Origin: JAJZOM01 sp046703545
Lineage (GTDB): Archaea; Thermoplasmatota; Thermoplasmata; Thermoplasmatales; Thermoplasmataceae
NCBI GenBank assembly: GCA_046703545.1
Contig: JBJKSX010000017.1
Span: 1 to 54,704, forward strand
Direction: 5' to 3'
Length of the DNA stretch: 54,704 bases
In this document: piece by piece, positions 1-8,780 of the stretch
How the letters are laid out: each line of letters begins with the position of its first letter
How positions within the stretch are numbered: position 1 is the first letter of the stretch
Made by a program: the position numbers and the translations under genes
Notes under the pieces: model-generated
Told to the model about the DNA's origin: nothing
The model's input: only the letters and a program-made list of their open reading frames with translations
The model's database searches: none

Positions 1-167
1 ACTGCAAGAATGATCATGGAGAAAATGTACGCCGCACTTGCTGGTGTTGGCTGCCAGGCGCTTCTCAGTTGGTAGTAGTATGTCAGATACACCATGTAAA
101 GGCTCACAACAAAGAATGCAGCTGAAACGATTGTCTGCTTCCTTCCCGGCCTTTGCATGATACCCAT
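1..167 (-). CDS. Partial membrane protein, cut by left edge
   Basis: An open minus-strand frame runs from an ATG at 167 off the left edge with no stop. The roughly 55 visible residues begin MGIMQRPGRKQT and continue into a hydrophobic, tyrosine-rich helix, a Pro/Ala-rich linker and the start of a second helix, as expected for the amino end of a polytopic membrane protein. The nearest TATA-like block (about 250-270) is far from this ATG, so an in-frame GTG or TTG up to about 216 could be the true start. No family can be named from this fragment. Confidence 0.4.
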   Translation of the reverse strand, partial: MGIMQRPGRKQTIVSAAFFVVSLYMVYLTYYYQLRSAWQPTPASAAYIFSMIILA

Positions 168-285
168 TCCAGACCCAAATATTTGATTCCATGCTGCGAA
201 CAACACAAGCAGATTGTTGGGGTGCAACTGCTGTTCAATTTATTAGCTTGATAATATATAAATATAGTTGTCTTTGCCCCTGAAA

Positions 286-1164
286 TCAGCATTGCCTGAC
301 AAACTTCCTGGTCCTGGCAATGGCTCTGAAGCCAATTGACTGGTAAAGTTTGGCGGGAGCAGGGCGCCCGGAGTCTCCCCTGGAGTTTACCTCCACTCCT
401 GTTCCACCCATTTTTCTGTACTCTCTCATTGCTGAAATGCACACAGCACGGGAAAGGCCCATTCTTCTGAATTCGGGAGAGGTTCCAACAGGTTCAAAAA
501 GCCCTATTCCGGATTCCCTGTCAGGCCATAACAGGCAATATGATGCAAAGTCCCCTTCGGGGGATTCGATTACCCAATCCAGCCTGGGAGTGTATGGTGG
601 AGTGCGGGTGACATTCCGGTAACTCTCATATGTAACCTTGGAAGGGTTCCAGACCTTCCTGTGCAAATCCACACGCCTTTCAAAATCTCTGTCAATGTCC
701 ATGTGCCTGGCGCTGAACCCTTCAGGCAGTTCGGCCTCGGGGAGATTTGCAAGGTCCAGGTACATCCGGGCATAAAATGGTCCCTCCTTTAGTTCCCTGA
801 ATCCTTTCCCTGGCAATTCTGAAATGATGTGTTCCTCGGTTTCCATGATTTCAATGGAAAGAGTGTTTCCTGATCTCCCGGATGCAAAAATATCAATGAT
901 TTCATCAGTTGCCTCAGGGTTTGCAGGATTAACGCACAACCAGAGATCTTCAGGAGGCTCCAACCACGCAAAAGCAACCAGCTCATTACCGTCTTCAATC
1001 ATATATGTCTGCCATTCTTCGTCGGACCCTGGATGCTGAAACCTCTGCCAGGCGATATCTCCCGGATGCAGGTGGCTATAAATGTCCATTGTTCTTGCGA
1101 CTAGATCCTGCATCTTCTCAAGATCTTCCTTCCCATTGTACCTGCGGGCAATGTATCTTGGCAT
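286..1164 (-). CDS. Tandem GNAT-family N-acetyltransferase
   Basis: This 292-residue protein looks like two fused GNAT domains. The carboxy-terminal one is clear: the strand-loop-helix VGTSPEFRRMGLSRAV (about residues 227-242) matches the acetyl-CoA pyrophosphate-binding signature, and LYQSIGFR (about 273-280) matches the terminal YxxxGF element. The amino half has only a weak GNAT pattern and may be the non-catalytic partner seen in two-domain GNATs. The substrate cannot be read from sequence. It starts 15 bp after the stop of the arylamine N-acetyltransferase gene on the same strand, so the two probably share a transcript. Confidence 0.75.
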   Translation of the reverse strand: MPRYIARRYNGKEDLEKMQDLVARTMDIYSHLHPGDIAWQRFQHPGSDEEWQTYMIEDGNELVAFAWLEPPEDLWLCVNPANPEATDEIIDIFASGRSGNTLSIEIMETEEHIISELPGKGFRELKEGPFYARMYLDLANLPEAELPEGFSARHMDIDRDFERRVDLHRKVWNPSKVTYESYRNVTRTPPYTPRLDWVIESPEGDFASYCLLWPDRESGIGLFEPVGTSPEFRRMGLSRAVCISAMREYRKMGGTGVEVNSRGDSGRPAPAKLYQSIGFRAIARTRKFVRQC

Positions 1165-1179
1165 TTCCAGGTCATTCCA

Positions 1180-1965
1180 TCAGGAGCGGGTATTTGAAGG
1201 ATCGTTAGTTCCCGCAATTGCCCAATGAATTCCAAAATGCCTCAACAGAATGGATTCCAGTTCTTTCCGGCCACTGATCTCCCGCTCTTCCTTTGCCTGG
1301 CCCTCTGTAATCTTTAGCATATTTCCAGAAACGGTTATTCTCCCATTGGGTGTGGCCACCGAACAGATAAGGGATTTGGTGAAATGCGAATTCGGAGAAG
1401 TCTGCTGGTACCTGTTCATTTCCTCAAAATCATTGAGATTCCTTGGTTCTAAGGAGAAGATGTACTGGGTTTTCCAGATGCTTTCAATCTCTTTCCTATA
1501 GTGGAAAATCCCGGGTTCCAGCTCCTGAATGCAATACCTGCCGCCAATGTCGCTGACCGTTTCGCCAGAAAACGGAACCGGGTTTCTCGAAGAGTCGCCA
1601 AATCCAACATCAAATACATAGTCTTGCTCCAGTTCAACTTTTATGAGCATGTGGTCAAATTCAGGGCCATATTCGCCCTTGTCATCCAATACTCGGCCAC
1701 TCAGCATAGTTGCCTTGTAACCCAGTGATTTGAGGAGCCAGAACGATAATCCATTGAGTTCGTAGCAGTACCCTCCTCTCCTCCTTTCTACAACTTTCCT
1801 GTAAATTGAGCCCAGATCAAGGCTTATTCTGATCCCCTGCTGAATGTCAATATTCTCGAACGGAACAGAGAGCATGTGGCTTTCCATGATCAGCCATAGT
1901 GTTTCATAGTCCGGCTTTGTTTTGGAAGTTACTCCGATTCTGGACAGGTAATCAAGCACATCCAA
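1180..1965 (-). CDS. nat: Arylamine N-acetyltransferase
   Basis: A member of the NAT (TBNAT) family, which moves acetyl from acetyl-CoA to arylamines or hydrazines through a cysteine thioester. The Cys-His-Asp triad is visible: Cys in RRGGYCYELN (about residue 67), His in FDHMLIKV (about 104) and Asp in DVGFGD (about 118). Length (261 residues) is normal. The amino end (YLSRIGV, then PFENIDI) begins where family members do, which supports the TTG at 1965; a GTG at 1959 is an alternative. First gene of a likely two-gene unit with the GNAT downstream. The family is common in bacteria and patchy in archaea, so transfer is possible but not shown here. Confidence 0.88.
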   Translation of the reverse strand: MDVLDYLSRIGVTSKTKPDYETLWLIMESHMLSVPFENIDIQQGIRISLDLGSIYRKVVERRRGGYCYELNGLSFWLLKSLGYKATMLSGRVLDDKGEYGPEFDHMLIKVELEQDYVFDVGFGDSSRNPVPFSGETVSDIGGRYCIQELEPGIFHYRKEIESIWKTQYIFSLEPRNLNDFEEMNRYQQTSPNSHFTKSLICSVATPNGRITVSGNMLKITEGQAKEEREISGRKELESILLRHFGIHWAIAGTNDPSNTRS

Positions 1966-2246
1966 TATCTTCAGCCCCAGATGGTTTCGTCATGGCTTAA
2001 CTAACAATAGACCCTTCTTGCATATGATCTTTTACGTTTGTTTCAAGTAATTGTGGCAGAAGGCCGAGGGTTATTCCTGCCAGGCTGCCTAACATCCTGA
2101 ATGCTGGAGAGTTTCTGTCGGAGAGTTTCACCAAAAAGTGTTGTAGTGCAATAAGAAAGCAAACGATAAAATACAAAATTAGGCTGACCTAAATTAATGT
2201 ATTTTGGACCCCTTTATTCAGCCACGAAGCAGTGTGAATCCCACAC

Positions 2247-3017
2247 ATGGAGCTGGTTCGATTGATGCTTGGGTCCTTCTCAGAACTCTTCATACTGACG
2301 CTGTTCATCGGGTTCTCTATATTTCTTTCACTTCCAATCATCTTCTCCAGGAATCTTGGCAAGAAATCCATAGTCGGCCTGACAGCAGGGGCTGCAGGAA
2401 TCCTCATATTTCTCCTTGCTGACATCTTCAGTGATGTGGCTTCTACGATCTACCCGCAGGGATCTTACGTGGCTTCCCCAGCCCTTTCAGGGCTGTTTGC
2501 CCTGTGTGCAGGAGGATCGTTCCTGTCTCTCTACCTCCTCGAAAACAGGAGGTCCCCCGAGCAACGTTCCAGCCCCATGAACATTTCGCTGATGGTTGCA
2601 GTTGCAATAGGTTTCCAGAACCTCACGGAAGGCCTGGTTTTCGGTTCAACCTGGGCCCTTGGGGTCAGCGGACTTGTTGCAGTCATCTTTGTAGGGTTTG
2701 TTCTGCAGAATTTCACCGAAGGTTTTCCAATCATATCGCCATTTCTCGGTGGAACAAGGCCCAAAATGTCAGTTATTTCCTCCCTTTTCCTTATTGGCGC
2801 TTTCCCCACCATATTTGGGAGCCTCATAGGATTCTATTACAGCAGCACATACCTGAATGTACTTTTTGACGCTCTTGCAATAGGTTCAATCCTTTACATC
2901 CTGATGCCCATGCTGCAGGCCGTATTCTGGAACATGAAGAACAGGGCAACGAGGGACATGGCATACCTTGGCATTGTGGGTGGGTTTCTCATAGGATTTC
3001 TGGTAAATAGTATCTGA
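2247..3017 (+). CDS. ZIP-family-like metal transporter
   Basis: A 256-residue protein with about eight hydrophobic helices, arranged like ZIP (ZupT/GufA) divalent metal carriers. The helix IV and V metal motifs can be placed at IGFQNLTEG (about residues 121-129) and FVLQNFTEG (about 151-159). Asn and Glu of the canonical HNxPEG motif are kept, but the helix IV His is Gln and the Pro is Thr. Helix V has QxxxE, as known for some bacterial ZIPs. The altered ligands suggest changed metal preference, or a diverged protein that does not transport Zn. Located in the cytoplasmic membrane. Neighbours give no regulatory clue. Confidence 0.75.
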   Translation: MELVRLMLGSFSELFILTLFIGFSIFLSLPIIFSRNLGKKSIVGLTAGAAGILIFLLADIFSDVASTIYPQGSYVASPALSGLFALCAGGSFLSLYLLENRRSPEQRSSPMNISLMVAVAIGFQNLTEGLVFGSTWALGVSGLVAVIFVGFVLQNFTEGFPIISPFLGGTRPKMSVISSLFLIGAFPTIFGSLIGFYYSSTYLNVLFDALAIGSILYILMPMLQAVFWNMKNRATRDMAYLGIVGGFLIGFLVNSI

Positions 3018-3110
3018 ATTCCTTAACGGGCATGATTTCTTTCGAATGGTGCGTTTGATAACCTCGTGCCTTTTGCCAACTTTTATCAATTCAACTGATG
3101 TAATCTTCAC

Positions 3111-3518
3111 ATGCCTGATCTGGAAAACGGAACTGATGATTCTGCATTTTATCTGCCACCCTCGGACTTTATGATGACAACGTCCCCATACATTACGGGT
3201 TTCAGGGTCAAAAAGACCATTGGAATGACCTTTGGCCTTGTTGTAAGATCCCGTGGATTGGGTCAGAATATTTGGGCGTTCTTCAGGAGTTGGGGTGGCG
3301 GCGAGATCAAGGTCTATACAAATCTACTGGCCCAGGTGAGGCACCAGGCCATTGAGAGGCTTGCAGAACATGCAAAGAGCCTCGGCGCCAATGCAGTCAT
3401 ATCAGTTGCTTTTGACACCTCTGAGATAGGCTCAATAATGACGGAGGTGCTTGCTGTTGGCACGGCCGTGTTAGTTGAACCTGATACAAGCCCAGCCCAG
3501 CCTGTAACCCTGAGATGA
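3111..3518 (+). CDS. UPF0145 / YbjQ-family protein
   Basis: A 135-residue protein of the YbjQ family (UPF0145, DUF74), small pentamer-forming proteins of unknown function, sometimes labelled heavy-metal-binding. The family core is seen in TTSPYITGFRVKKTIGMTFG, the Ser/Gly-rich turn after VVRSRGLG, and EHAKSLGANAVISVAFDTSE near the carboxy end. The amino end is about 20 residues longer than usual. A TATA-like TTTTATCAA at 3081-3089 lies about 26 bp before the ATG, indicating a leaderless mRNA. It stands between a metal carrier and a C-S lyase, but a functional link is only speculation. Confidence 0.82.
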   Translation: MPDLENGTDDSAFYLPPSDFMMTTSPYITGFRVKKTIGMTFGLVVRSRGLGQNIWAFFRSWGGGEIKVYTNLLAQVRHQAIERLAEHAKSLGANAVISVAFDTSEIGSIMTEVLAVGTAVLVEPDTSPAQPVTLR

Positions 3519-3758
3519 ATGTGTAGAGGCATATAAGCGGAGAAGGCTTGAAAAATACGGTTAAGACAGGCATACAAAACCAGGATTCGTTTCTTGGATG
3601 GGGGGAGTCACGGGATGCAGTCTGACAATGATGCTTATCTTGTGGGTTATGCTTTTGCCATAGGCCACCAGGGTGTCATATTTGCTGGGGATGGTCATAA
3701 AATCACACGGTTCAGGAGAAAGTGGTAAACTCCCCCTTGAATTACAAAATCTGCACAC

Positions 3759-4949
3759 TTATTCTGAGTGTGACGCTACAGCAGAGGCGATCTGTTCCAG
3801 CGCTTTTTTCAGGATTGCCCGGGGGCAGGCAATGTTTATTCTCTCAAAACCAGCTCCACCGGAACCGAAGATATATCCTTCATCCAGAGCGACGCCGGCG
3901 CCTTTTCTCATCAGTCTCTCCAGTTTCATGGGGTCTGGTTCGATCTCCCTGAAGTCCAGCCACACAAGATAAGTGCCTTCAGGCTCAATCATTTTCACAC
4001 CAGGAAGATGTTCCCCCAGGAATTTCCTCATAAAGGACAGGTTTTCACTGAGATATGCAAGAAGTGCCTCAAGCCATTCCTCACCTTGGCCATATGAGGC
4101 AATAACAGCATCAGTGGCGAATGAGTTTGGCATGAATTCAATGGATGCTTCTGCAGCGGCCACAAAATCTTCCCTGATCCTGGAATTTGGGATCACTATG
4201 TTTGAAACCTGAAGGCCTGCAAGGTTGAATGTCTTGGTCACTGAGGTGCAGGTGATTGAGTTCTGGGCAAATTTCTCAGAAATGGAGGCAAAGTTGGTGT
4301 GCCTGAATCCAGGATACACAAGGTCGGAATGGATCTCATCGGATACCACGGTCACTCCATTGTCCATGCAGATATCACCCAGCCTCTGCAATTCTTCACG
4401 GGTCCACACCCTTCCGATGGGATTGTGCGGTGAGCATAGGATCATGAGCTGGGATTCTGGGCGGCTCGCCTTTTCCTTCAGGTCATCAAAGTCCATTTCA
4501 TAGTGGCCGTTTGCGTACTTTAATTCATTGTTCAGCACAGTCCTCCCATTGTTCTCGATGGACCTGAAAAAAGGGTAATATACCGGCGGCTGCACTATGA
4601 CGCCGTCGCCTGCCCTGGTGAGCGCCTGAATGGCAAAATTGATCGATGGCACCACTCCCGGGGCGCAAACTATCCATTCCTTGGCCAAATTCCAGCCGTG
4701 CCTTCTCATGAACCATGATTCTACGGAGTCGTAGTATGACGAGGGCACCGTCATGTAACCGTAAATCCCATCCCTGGCCCTGGCTGACATGGCTTCAGTA
4801 ACTGCGGGCGGGCCCCTGAAGTCCATATCTGCAACCCAGAGGGGCAGGAGATCCCTGGAGCCAAACCGCTCCTCAAGCACGTCCCATTTCAGTGAGCCTG
4901 TGTTTCGCCTTTCAATTATTTCATCGAAGTTGTGCCTGGCACTGGACAT
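3759..4949 (-). CDS. MalY/PatB-type PLP-dependent C-S lyase or aminotransferase
   Basis: A 396-residue fold-type I PLP enzyme of the MalY/PatB branch, whose members cleave cystathionine-type C-S bonds or transaminate. Typical features are the start motif NTGSLKWD, LPLWVADMDF (about residues 34-43), the cofactor-binding SPHNPIGRVW, VVSDEIHSDL, and the Schiff-base lysine in SVTKTFNLAGLQ (about residue 239). The family acts as cytosolic dimers. A TATA-like AAAGTAAATC about 33 bp upstream on the minus strand could drive it alone. The exact substrate (cystathionine, cysteine conjugate or amino acid) is not decided by sequence. A C-S lyase is also the last step of ergothioneine synthesis, so this is one of several EgtE-type candidates here. 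Confidence 0.85.
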   Translation of the reverse strand: MSSARHNFDEIIERRNTGSLKWDVLEERFGSRDLLPLWVADMDFRGPPAVTEAMSARARDGIYGYMTVPSSYYDSVESWFMRRHGWNLAKEWIVCAPGVVPSINFAIQALTRAGDGVIVQPPVYYPFFRSIENNGRTVLNNELKYANGHYEMDFDDLKEKASRPESQLMILCSPHNPIGRVWTREELQRLGDICMDNGVTVVSDEIHSDLVYPGFRHTNFASISEKFAQNSITCTSVTKTFNLAGLQVSNIVIPNSRIREDFVAAAEASIEFMPNSFATDAVIASYGQGEEWLEALLAYLSENLSFMRKFLGEHLPGVKMIEPEGTYLVWLDFREIEPDPMKLERLMRKGAGVALDEGYIFGSGGAGFERINIACPRAILKKALEQIASAVASHSE

Positions 4950-5096
4950 TAATTCACCAATGATTGCATATGATCAGTGATTTACTTTTAGTTTGCCAAA
5001 GATTGTGCTGGGCGTGCCCGTGTCTCATTAACCTGTTTCATCCATTCTGTCAGAATACTTTCAAAATTTATTTATTGCCATACAAAATAAGCCGGC

Positions 5097-5447
5097 ATGG
5101 CTAACGGACTTTTGGTCATCATCTCATCGGGAGAGGAAGCGCCTGACAAGGCACTCACCGGAATGATGTATGCAGTGAATGCTAAGAAAAACAAATGGAT
5201 TGACAACGTAAGCATGATATTCTTCGGCCCCAGCGAGAAATTCATCTCCAAGGCCGATTCAGAAAGCCAGGTGGCTCAGCTGCTGAAGAAGGCCATTGAG
5301 CTTGGCATAACCCCTGTGGCGTGCAAGGCCATATCTGACGGAAGTGAACTGACGCCCACTCTGCAGAGCCTGGGGGTCGAGGTGGAATACGTTGGACTCA
5401 CCATCAGCTCATACATAAAGAAGGACTACCAGGTTCTCACTTTCTGA
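5097..5447 (+). CDS. DsrE-family protein
   Basis: A 116-residue single-domain protein with the DsrE/DsrF/TusD-like alternating pattern: LLVIISSGEEAPDKALTGM at the amino end, the mid-domain VSMIFFGPSEKFI, and a Cys in ITPVACKAISDG (about residue 82) at the place where active-site cysteines occur in sulfur-carrier relatives. In other organisms such proteins move persulfide sulfur; here the role is unknown. The TATA-like ATTTATTTAT at 5067-5076 is about 26 bp before the ATG, so it is probably a leaderless single gene. Confidence 0.8.
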   Translation: MANGLLVIISSGEEAPDKALTGMMYAVNAKKNKWIDNVSMIFFGPSEKFISKADSESQVAQLLKKAIELGITPVACKAISDGSELTPTLQSLGVEVEYVGLTISSYIKKDYQVLTF

Positions 5448-5534
5448 ACCTGGGCCCTTCCAGGAGCTGACTTTTTCCAGTTGTTTTTGAAACCCCACAT
5501 ACTTTAATTTTGTTGGCTTCGCATTACGAGTACC

Positions 5535-6494
5535 ATGCCAGAGCTCGAACATGAATTTGGGTTTGAAATTCGTCCTGTCCCTCCATACGATTTTGGCTTG
5601 ACTGTCAGAAACCCGGCCGGCTGGCATCTTTTCACCCCATTCGAGATCACTGAGGAAGGCGTAATGTGGTCCGCAACCCACATTTCTTCTCGTCTGCTCG
5701 GTCTGAAGCTTTCATCCCGGGGGACCGTGGAAGACCCGGTTGTGGATGTGAGAGTGTACTCAGAAAAAGGCGGAATCCCCCTGGCTGAAAAGGAGATCAG
5801 AAGGCTGGTCACAAAGGCCATTGGGGCTGACAGCGGCCTTGGGGAATTTTACAGTGTTGCCAGTAAGGACAGCATACTGAAGCACTCGGTTGAACACCTT
5901 TATGGAATGCACGACACTTTTCCGCTTGAAATCTTCCCAGATGCGGTGCTTGCCATACTCCTGCAGATGGCCCCCCTGAAGAGAAGCAACGAGATGATGG
6001 CTTCCCTTATATTGAATTATGGAGAACTGGCAGAATTTGACGGAAAGAAAGTGCACACATGGCCAACTCCGGAATCACTTTCATCGGTGGGTGCAGACGA
6101 ATTGGCAGAGAAATGCAGGGTCGGCTACAGGGCCAAGAATCTGGTGAAAATGGCGATCATGCTGGCAAACACTGATTTCCCTTCCACCGAGGAGCTTGAA
6201 GACATGGATCCGGACAAGGCAAAGAAGAAACTGCTGGAACTGCCCGGAATCGGGGACTACTCTGCGGACATAATCAACCCGCATGGCGGATTTCCAATCG
6301 ATGTGTGGTCCGCGGAGGTTTTTTCCAAGCTCTTCTTCGGAAAGGAGCCAAAAAACAACAGGGATGCTGTGGAGAAAGTGAAGAAGGAGGGGCTGAAGAG
6401 ATGGGGCAAGTGGTCCTGGATGGCTTTCTTCTATGTTGTACAGGACCTTCCAAATTTGTCTGAAAAACTGGGAAAGAAATTGCGCCTGACCTGA
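5535..6494 (+). CDS. HhH-GPD DNA glycosylase (AlkA-like)
   Basis: A 319-residue base-excision repair glycosylase. The helix-hairpin-helix LELPGIGDYSADI (about residues 233-245) is followed by the catalytic Asp in FPIDVWSAEVF (about 256). The hairpin has Asp-Tyr where OGG1-type bifunctional enzymes carry the Schiff-base Lys (GxK), which points to a monofunctional AlkA-like enzyme for alkylated or deaminated bases. The first 130 residues resemble the AlkA/OGG amino domain. No [4Fe-4S] cysteine cluster is present, so it is not an EndoIII/MutY type. TATA-like ACTTTAATTT lies at 5501-5510. It ends 74 bp before the adenine methylase on the same strand. Confidence 0.82.
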   Translation: MPELEHEFGFEIRPVPPYDFGLTVRNPAGWHLFTPFEITEEGVMWSATHISSRLLGLKLSSRGTVEDPVVDVRVYSEKGGIPLAEKEIRRLVTKAIGADSGLGEFYSVASKDSILKHSVEHLYGMHDTFPLEIFPDAVLAILLQMAPLKRSNEMMASLILNYGELAEFDGKKVHTWPTPESLSSVGADELAEKCRVGYRAKNLVKMAIMLANTDFPSTEELEDMDPDKAKKKLLELPGIGDYSADIINPHGGFPIDVWSAEVFSKLFFGKEPKNNRDAVEKVKKEGLKRWGKWSWMAFFYVVQDLPNLSEKLGKKLRLT

Positions 6495-6568
6495 AATCGC
6501 GAATTGTTCTGGAGTGGGTCTGCTCATCAACGATTGCCAAGGGTTAACTTCAAGGTCCATATTCAGGG

Positions 6569-7375
6569 GTGACCGAATTGGATTACCTTAGATTGATGAA
6601 GTACCCTGGAGCAAAAACAGTTCTCATACCGGACATCATGACACTGTTCAGGAGGAGCCGTCAGAAAAAATTCGTGGATGTCTTCGGCGGTTCTGGCCTT
6701 GTGCTGCTGAACATAAGATCTGACATCAGCATATACAATGACCTGGACCCAAATGTTGTGAACATCTTCAGGGCCATACAGAAACATCCGAAATTCATGA
6801 GGGACAATCTCAGGGATGCTGTGACTGATGGGTATTTCTCAAGAAAGAACCTCAGGAAATCCGCAAATCAGATCATTCCGGAAATAATTGAGGTTGAATC
6901 ACAGGTTCCTCAGGGCAGCTCAGAGCGTGCATTCCTCTCATTGTGCAGGTACATGTCAAGTTTCGGTGGGATGGGGGACACCTACAACACCATTGAGAAA
7001 TCTGTGCACAGCTTCGCCTCAAAGACTCTTGAGCAGTTCCCAAGAATAGAACGGATTGTTTCGGGCTGGGCCATCGAGAACCTGGACTACAAGGCCCTTA
7101 TAGAGAAATATGATTCAAGAACGGCGTTCTTCTACCTTGATCCTCCATACTTCAACAGGAAATGGTACAACTTCAATTTCAGGGAACAGGATTACGAGGA
7201 GCTTAACAGCCTGCTGAAGTCCCTGAAGGGGAAGTACCTCATGACGCTTGACGCAACACACGATGATCTGGAGGACATCTTCGGGGAGCCGGATTACGTC
7301 AAGAGGTATGACAATCAGAACGGGAACTCTTCAGGCGGCAGGCCCAGGCTTAAGGCCTTCTACACCAATGTATGA
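6569..7375 (+). CDS. dam: D12-class DNA N6-adenine methyltransferase
   Basis: A 268-residue Dam-type (MT-A70-unrelated, D12 class) adenine methylase. Visible motifs are the SAM-contacting KYPGAK at residues 11-16, motif I FVDVFGGSGLVLLN (about 32-45), YNDLDP and the catalytic FYLDPPYFN (about 188-196). It should methylate adenine N6 in a short DNA site. The start is GTG at 6569; an in-frame ATG at 6596 would delete only nine residues but would sit next to KYPGAK, so GTG is preferred. No restriction endonuclease is adjacent, so it is an orphan methylase or a relic of a restriction-modification or viral locus. Confidence 0.88.
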   Translation: MTELDYLRLMKYPGAKTVLIPDIMTLFRRSRQKKFVDVFGGSGLVLLNIRSDISIYNDLDPNVVNIFRAIQKHPKFMRDNLRDAVTDGYFSRKNLRKSANQIIPEIIEVESQVPQGSSERAFLSLCRYMSSFGGMGDTYNTIEKSVHSFASKTLEQFPRIERIVSGWAIENLDYKALIEKYDSRTAFFYLDPPYFNRKWYNFNFREQDYEELNSLLKSLKGKYLMTLDATHDDLEDIFGEPDYVKRYDNQNGNSSGGRPRLKAFYTNV

Positions 7376-7523
7376 TGGCAGTGCCACAAAAGTGATTGAT
7401 CAGACGGGGATCCACTTTCTTTGACCATATGTTGAGTTCCAACAAGTATCCCGGTTTCTGGTTTGCCGTCACTGATGTTTGCGAAATTCTTTCCAGGCAC
7501 CTGCTCTTTGCGTTTCGACAATT

Positions 7524-7530
7524 ATAAATG
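7524..7530 (+). promoter_or_regulatory. TATA box of the monooxygenase-like gene
   Basis: TATAAAT is centred about 24-25 bp upstream of the ATG at 7551. This fixes the start of that gene and excludes the 24-residue in-frame extension upstream. Typical of leaderless transcription in this window. Confidence 0.6.
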
Positions 7531-7550
7531 CTGTTGCCCACTCTGTAACT

Positions 7551-7844
7551 ATGATAATTGTGCAGAACCACATACCGGTCAAGAAGGAATTTTCCCAGGA
7601 GTTTGAGAAGAGATTTATGGGCTCGGGTGACCGGATGTCCAACATTCCAGGATTTGTCAGGAACGAGATACTGAGGCCTGTTGCCGGGGATGAGTACATT
7701 GTTCTCACTTACTGGGAAGATAAGGAATCTTTTGAAAACTGGACCAGCAGCGATCATTTCAAGAAAGTGCACTCCGAATCGCCCCCAATGGACATGTTCA
7801 GCGGAAAGAACCACCTGAGCGTCCATGAAGTAATAGCCAGGTAA
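7551..7844 (+). CDS. Antibiotic biosynthesis monooxygenase / IsdG-like protein
   Basis: A 97-residue ferredoxin-like-fold protein of the ABM superfamily, which includes heme-degrading IsdG/HmoA and quinol monooxygenases. The pattern MIIVQNHIPVKKEFSQEFEKRF, then IPGFVRNEILRP, and YIVLTYWEDKESFENWTSSDHF (about residues 53-74) is typical. The W and spaced aromatic residues resemble heme-degrading members, but the substrate is uncertain. The TATA box at 7524-7530 supports this ATG and a leaderless mRNA. It is followed 52 bp later by a metal transporter; an iron or heme theme is plausible but unproven. Confidence 0.78.
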   Translation: MIIVQNHIPVKKEFSQEFEKRFMGSGDRMSNIPGFVRNEILRPVAGDEYIVLTYWEDKESFENWTSSDHFKKVHSESPPMDMFSGKNHLSVHEVIAR

Positions 7845-7896
7845 CCCCTTTACAAAATTATGGGGATTGTCAGGCACCCTGATTGGTGGAATCACC

Positions 7897-8751
7897 ATGG
7901 AAAGCTCTGAAGGGGAACGCAGAACCAGGTTCAGAGTCTCCCTTGCCGCTCTGCTTTACTGGATATTGCTGCTCTCTTTCCTGCTGAGCTATGCCATATC
8001 GAGGAACAGCATTTCACTTGTGCTGACTGCAGACAGGCTCATGGATGCCTTTGGGATGACCATTGCCCTTGCCTCTCAGCGGATCGTGGAAAGGCCTCCA
8101 ACCGGGCAGTTCACCTACGGTTTTCACCGTTTTGAGAGCCTCTCGAGCACGGGAATGATTGTTGCATTCATCATACTGCTGGTTTATTCCGGTTATGTTT
8201 CATCAGGCCAGCTAAGCTCAAGGGCGTTCCCGGACCCGTTGCCAACAATCTATGTTTCAGCCCTGTCCCTGGTGGTGCTGCCTTTCATATCCTACCTGCT
8301 GCACAATGACAGGAACCTCACCTCCCAGACCATGAACGTCCACACCATCCAGGACATCGTCACCTCGGCCATGGCCCTTGTAGCATCCTTCATACTCCTG
8401 TTCTTCAACAGCGGCACCGCCGGGTTTGCATTCTCAATCCTCATAATAGCTGTTTCTGCCTATCTCAACAGGAACCTGGTCACCAAGAATCTGCGCCTGC
8501 TCATGGAAGGGACGGAACTCAACGCCAATGAAATAGAAGAGGCGTTGAAAGATAAGTTTCCAATGGTCCACCACCTCCACATCTGGGATGTGTGCAGGCA
8601 TTACAGGCTGGCAACGGTACACTTATACGCAGACAGGGACCAGAGGCTGGAGGAGCTGGACGCCACGCGAAACCAGCTTGCTGAATTCCTCGGCTCCAGA
8701 GGAATAAATCATCTCACAGTCCAGTTTGAGTCGTTCCCGGAACCCAATTGA
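7897..8751 (+). CDS. CDF-family cation efflux transporter
   Basis: A 284-residue cation diffusion facilitator with six membrane helices and a cytosolic ferredoxin-like tail. The transport site is visible: D46xxxD50 in TADRLMDAFG (helix II) and H149xxxD153 in VHTIQDIV (helix V). This is the Asp-Asp-His-Asp set of YiiP-type Zn/Fe exporters rather than the His-containing ZitB set. YGFHRFESLS after helix II is also a family signature. The tail carries HHLHIWDVCRHYR and a late histidine (INHLTVQF), likely the regulatory metal site. The ATG at 7897, preceded by GGTGG, is chosen over a TTG at 7867. Confidence 0.88.
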   Translation: MESSEGERRTRFRVSLAALLYWILLLSFLLSYAISRNSISLVLTADRLMDAFGMTIALASQRIVERPPTGQFTYGFHRFESLSSTGMIVAFIILLVYSGYVSSGQLSSRAFPDPLPTIYVSALSLVVLPFISYLLHNDRNLTSQTMNVHTIQDIVTSAMALVASFILLFFNSGTAGFAFSILIIAVSAYLNRNLVTKNLRLLMEGTELNANEIEEALKDKFPMVHHLHIWDVCRHYRLATVHLYADRDQRLEELDATRNQLAEFLGSRGINHLTVQFESFPEPN

Positions 8752-8758
8752 TTTATAT
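8752..8758 (+). promoter_or_regulatory. TATA box for the C2H2/Ta0938-like pair
   Basis: TTTATAT is centred about 26 bp upstream of the start at 8781 and right after the stop of the CDF gene (8749-8751). It implies a separate leaderless transcript for the two following genes. Confidence 0.6.
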
Positions 8759-8780
8759 CGTGGATCGCTAGCATAAAGTG

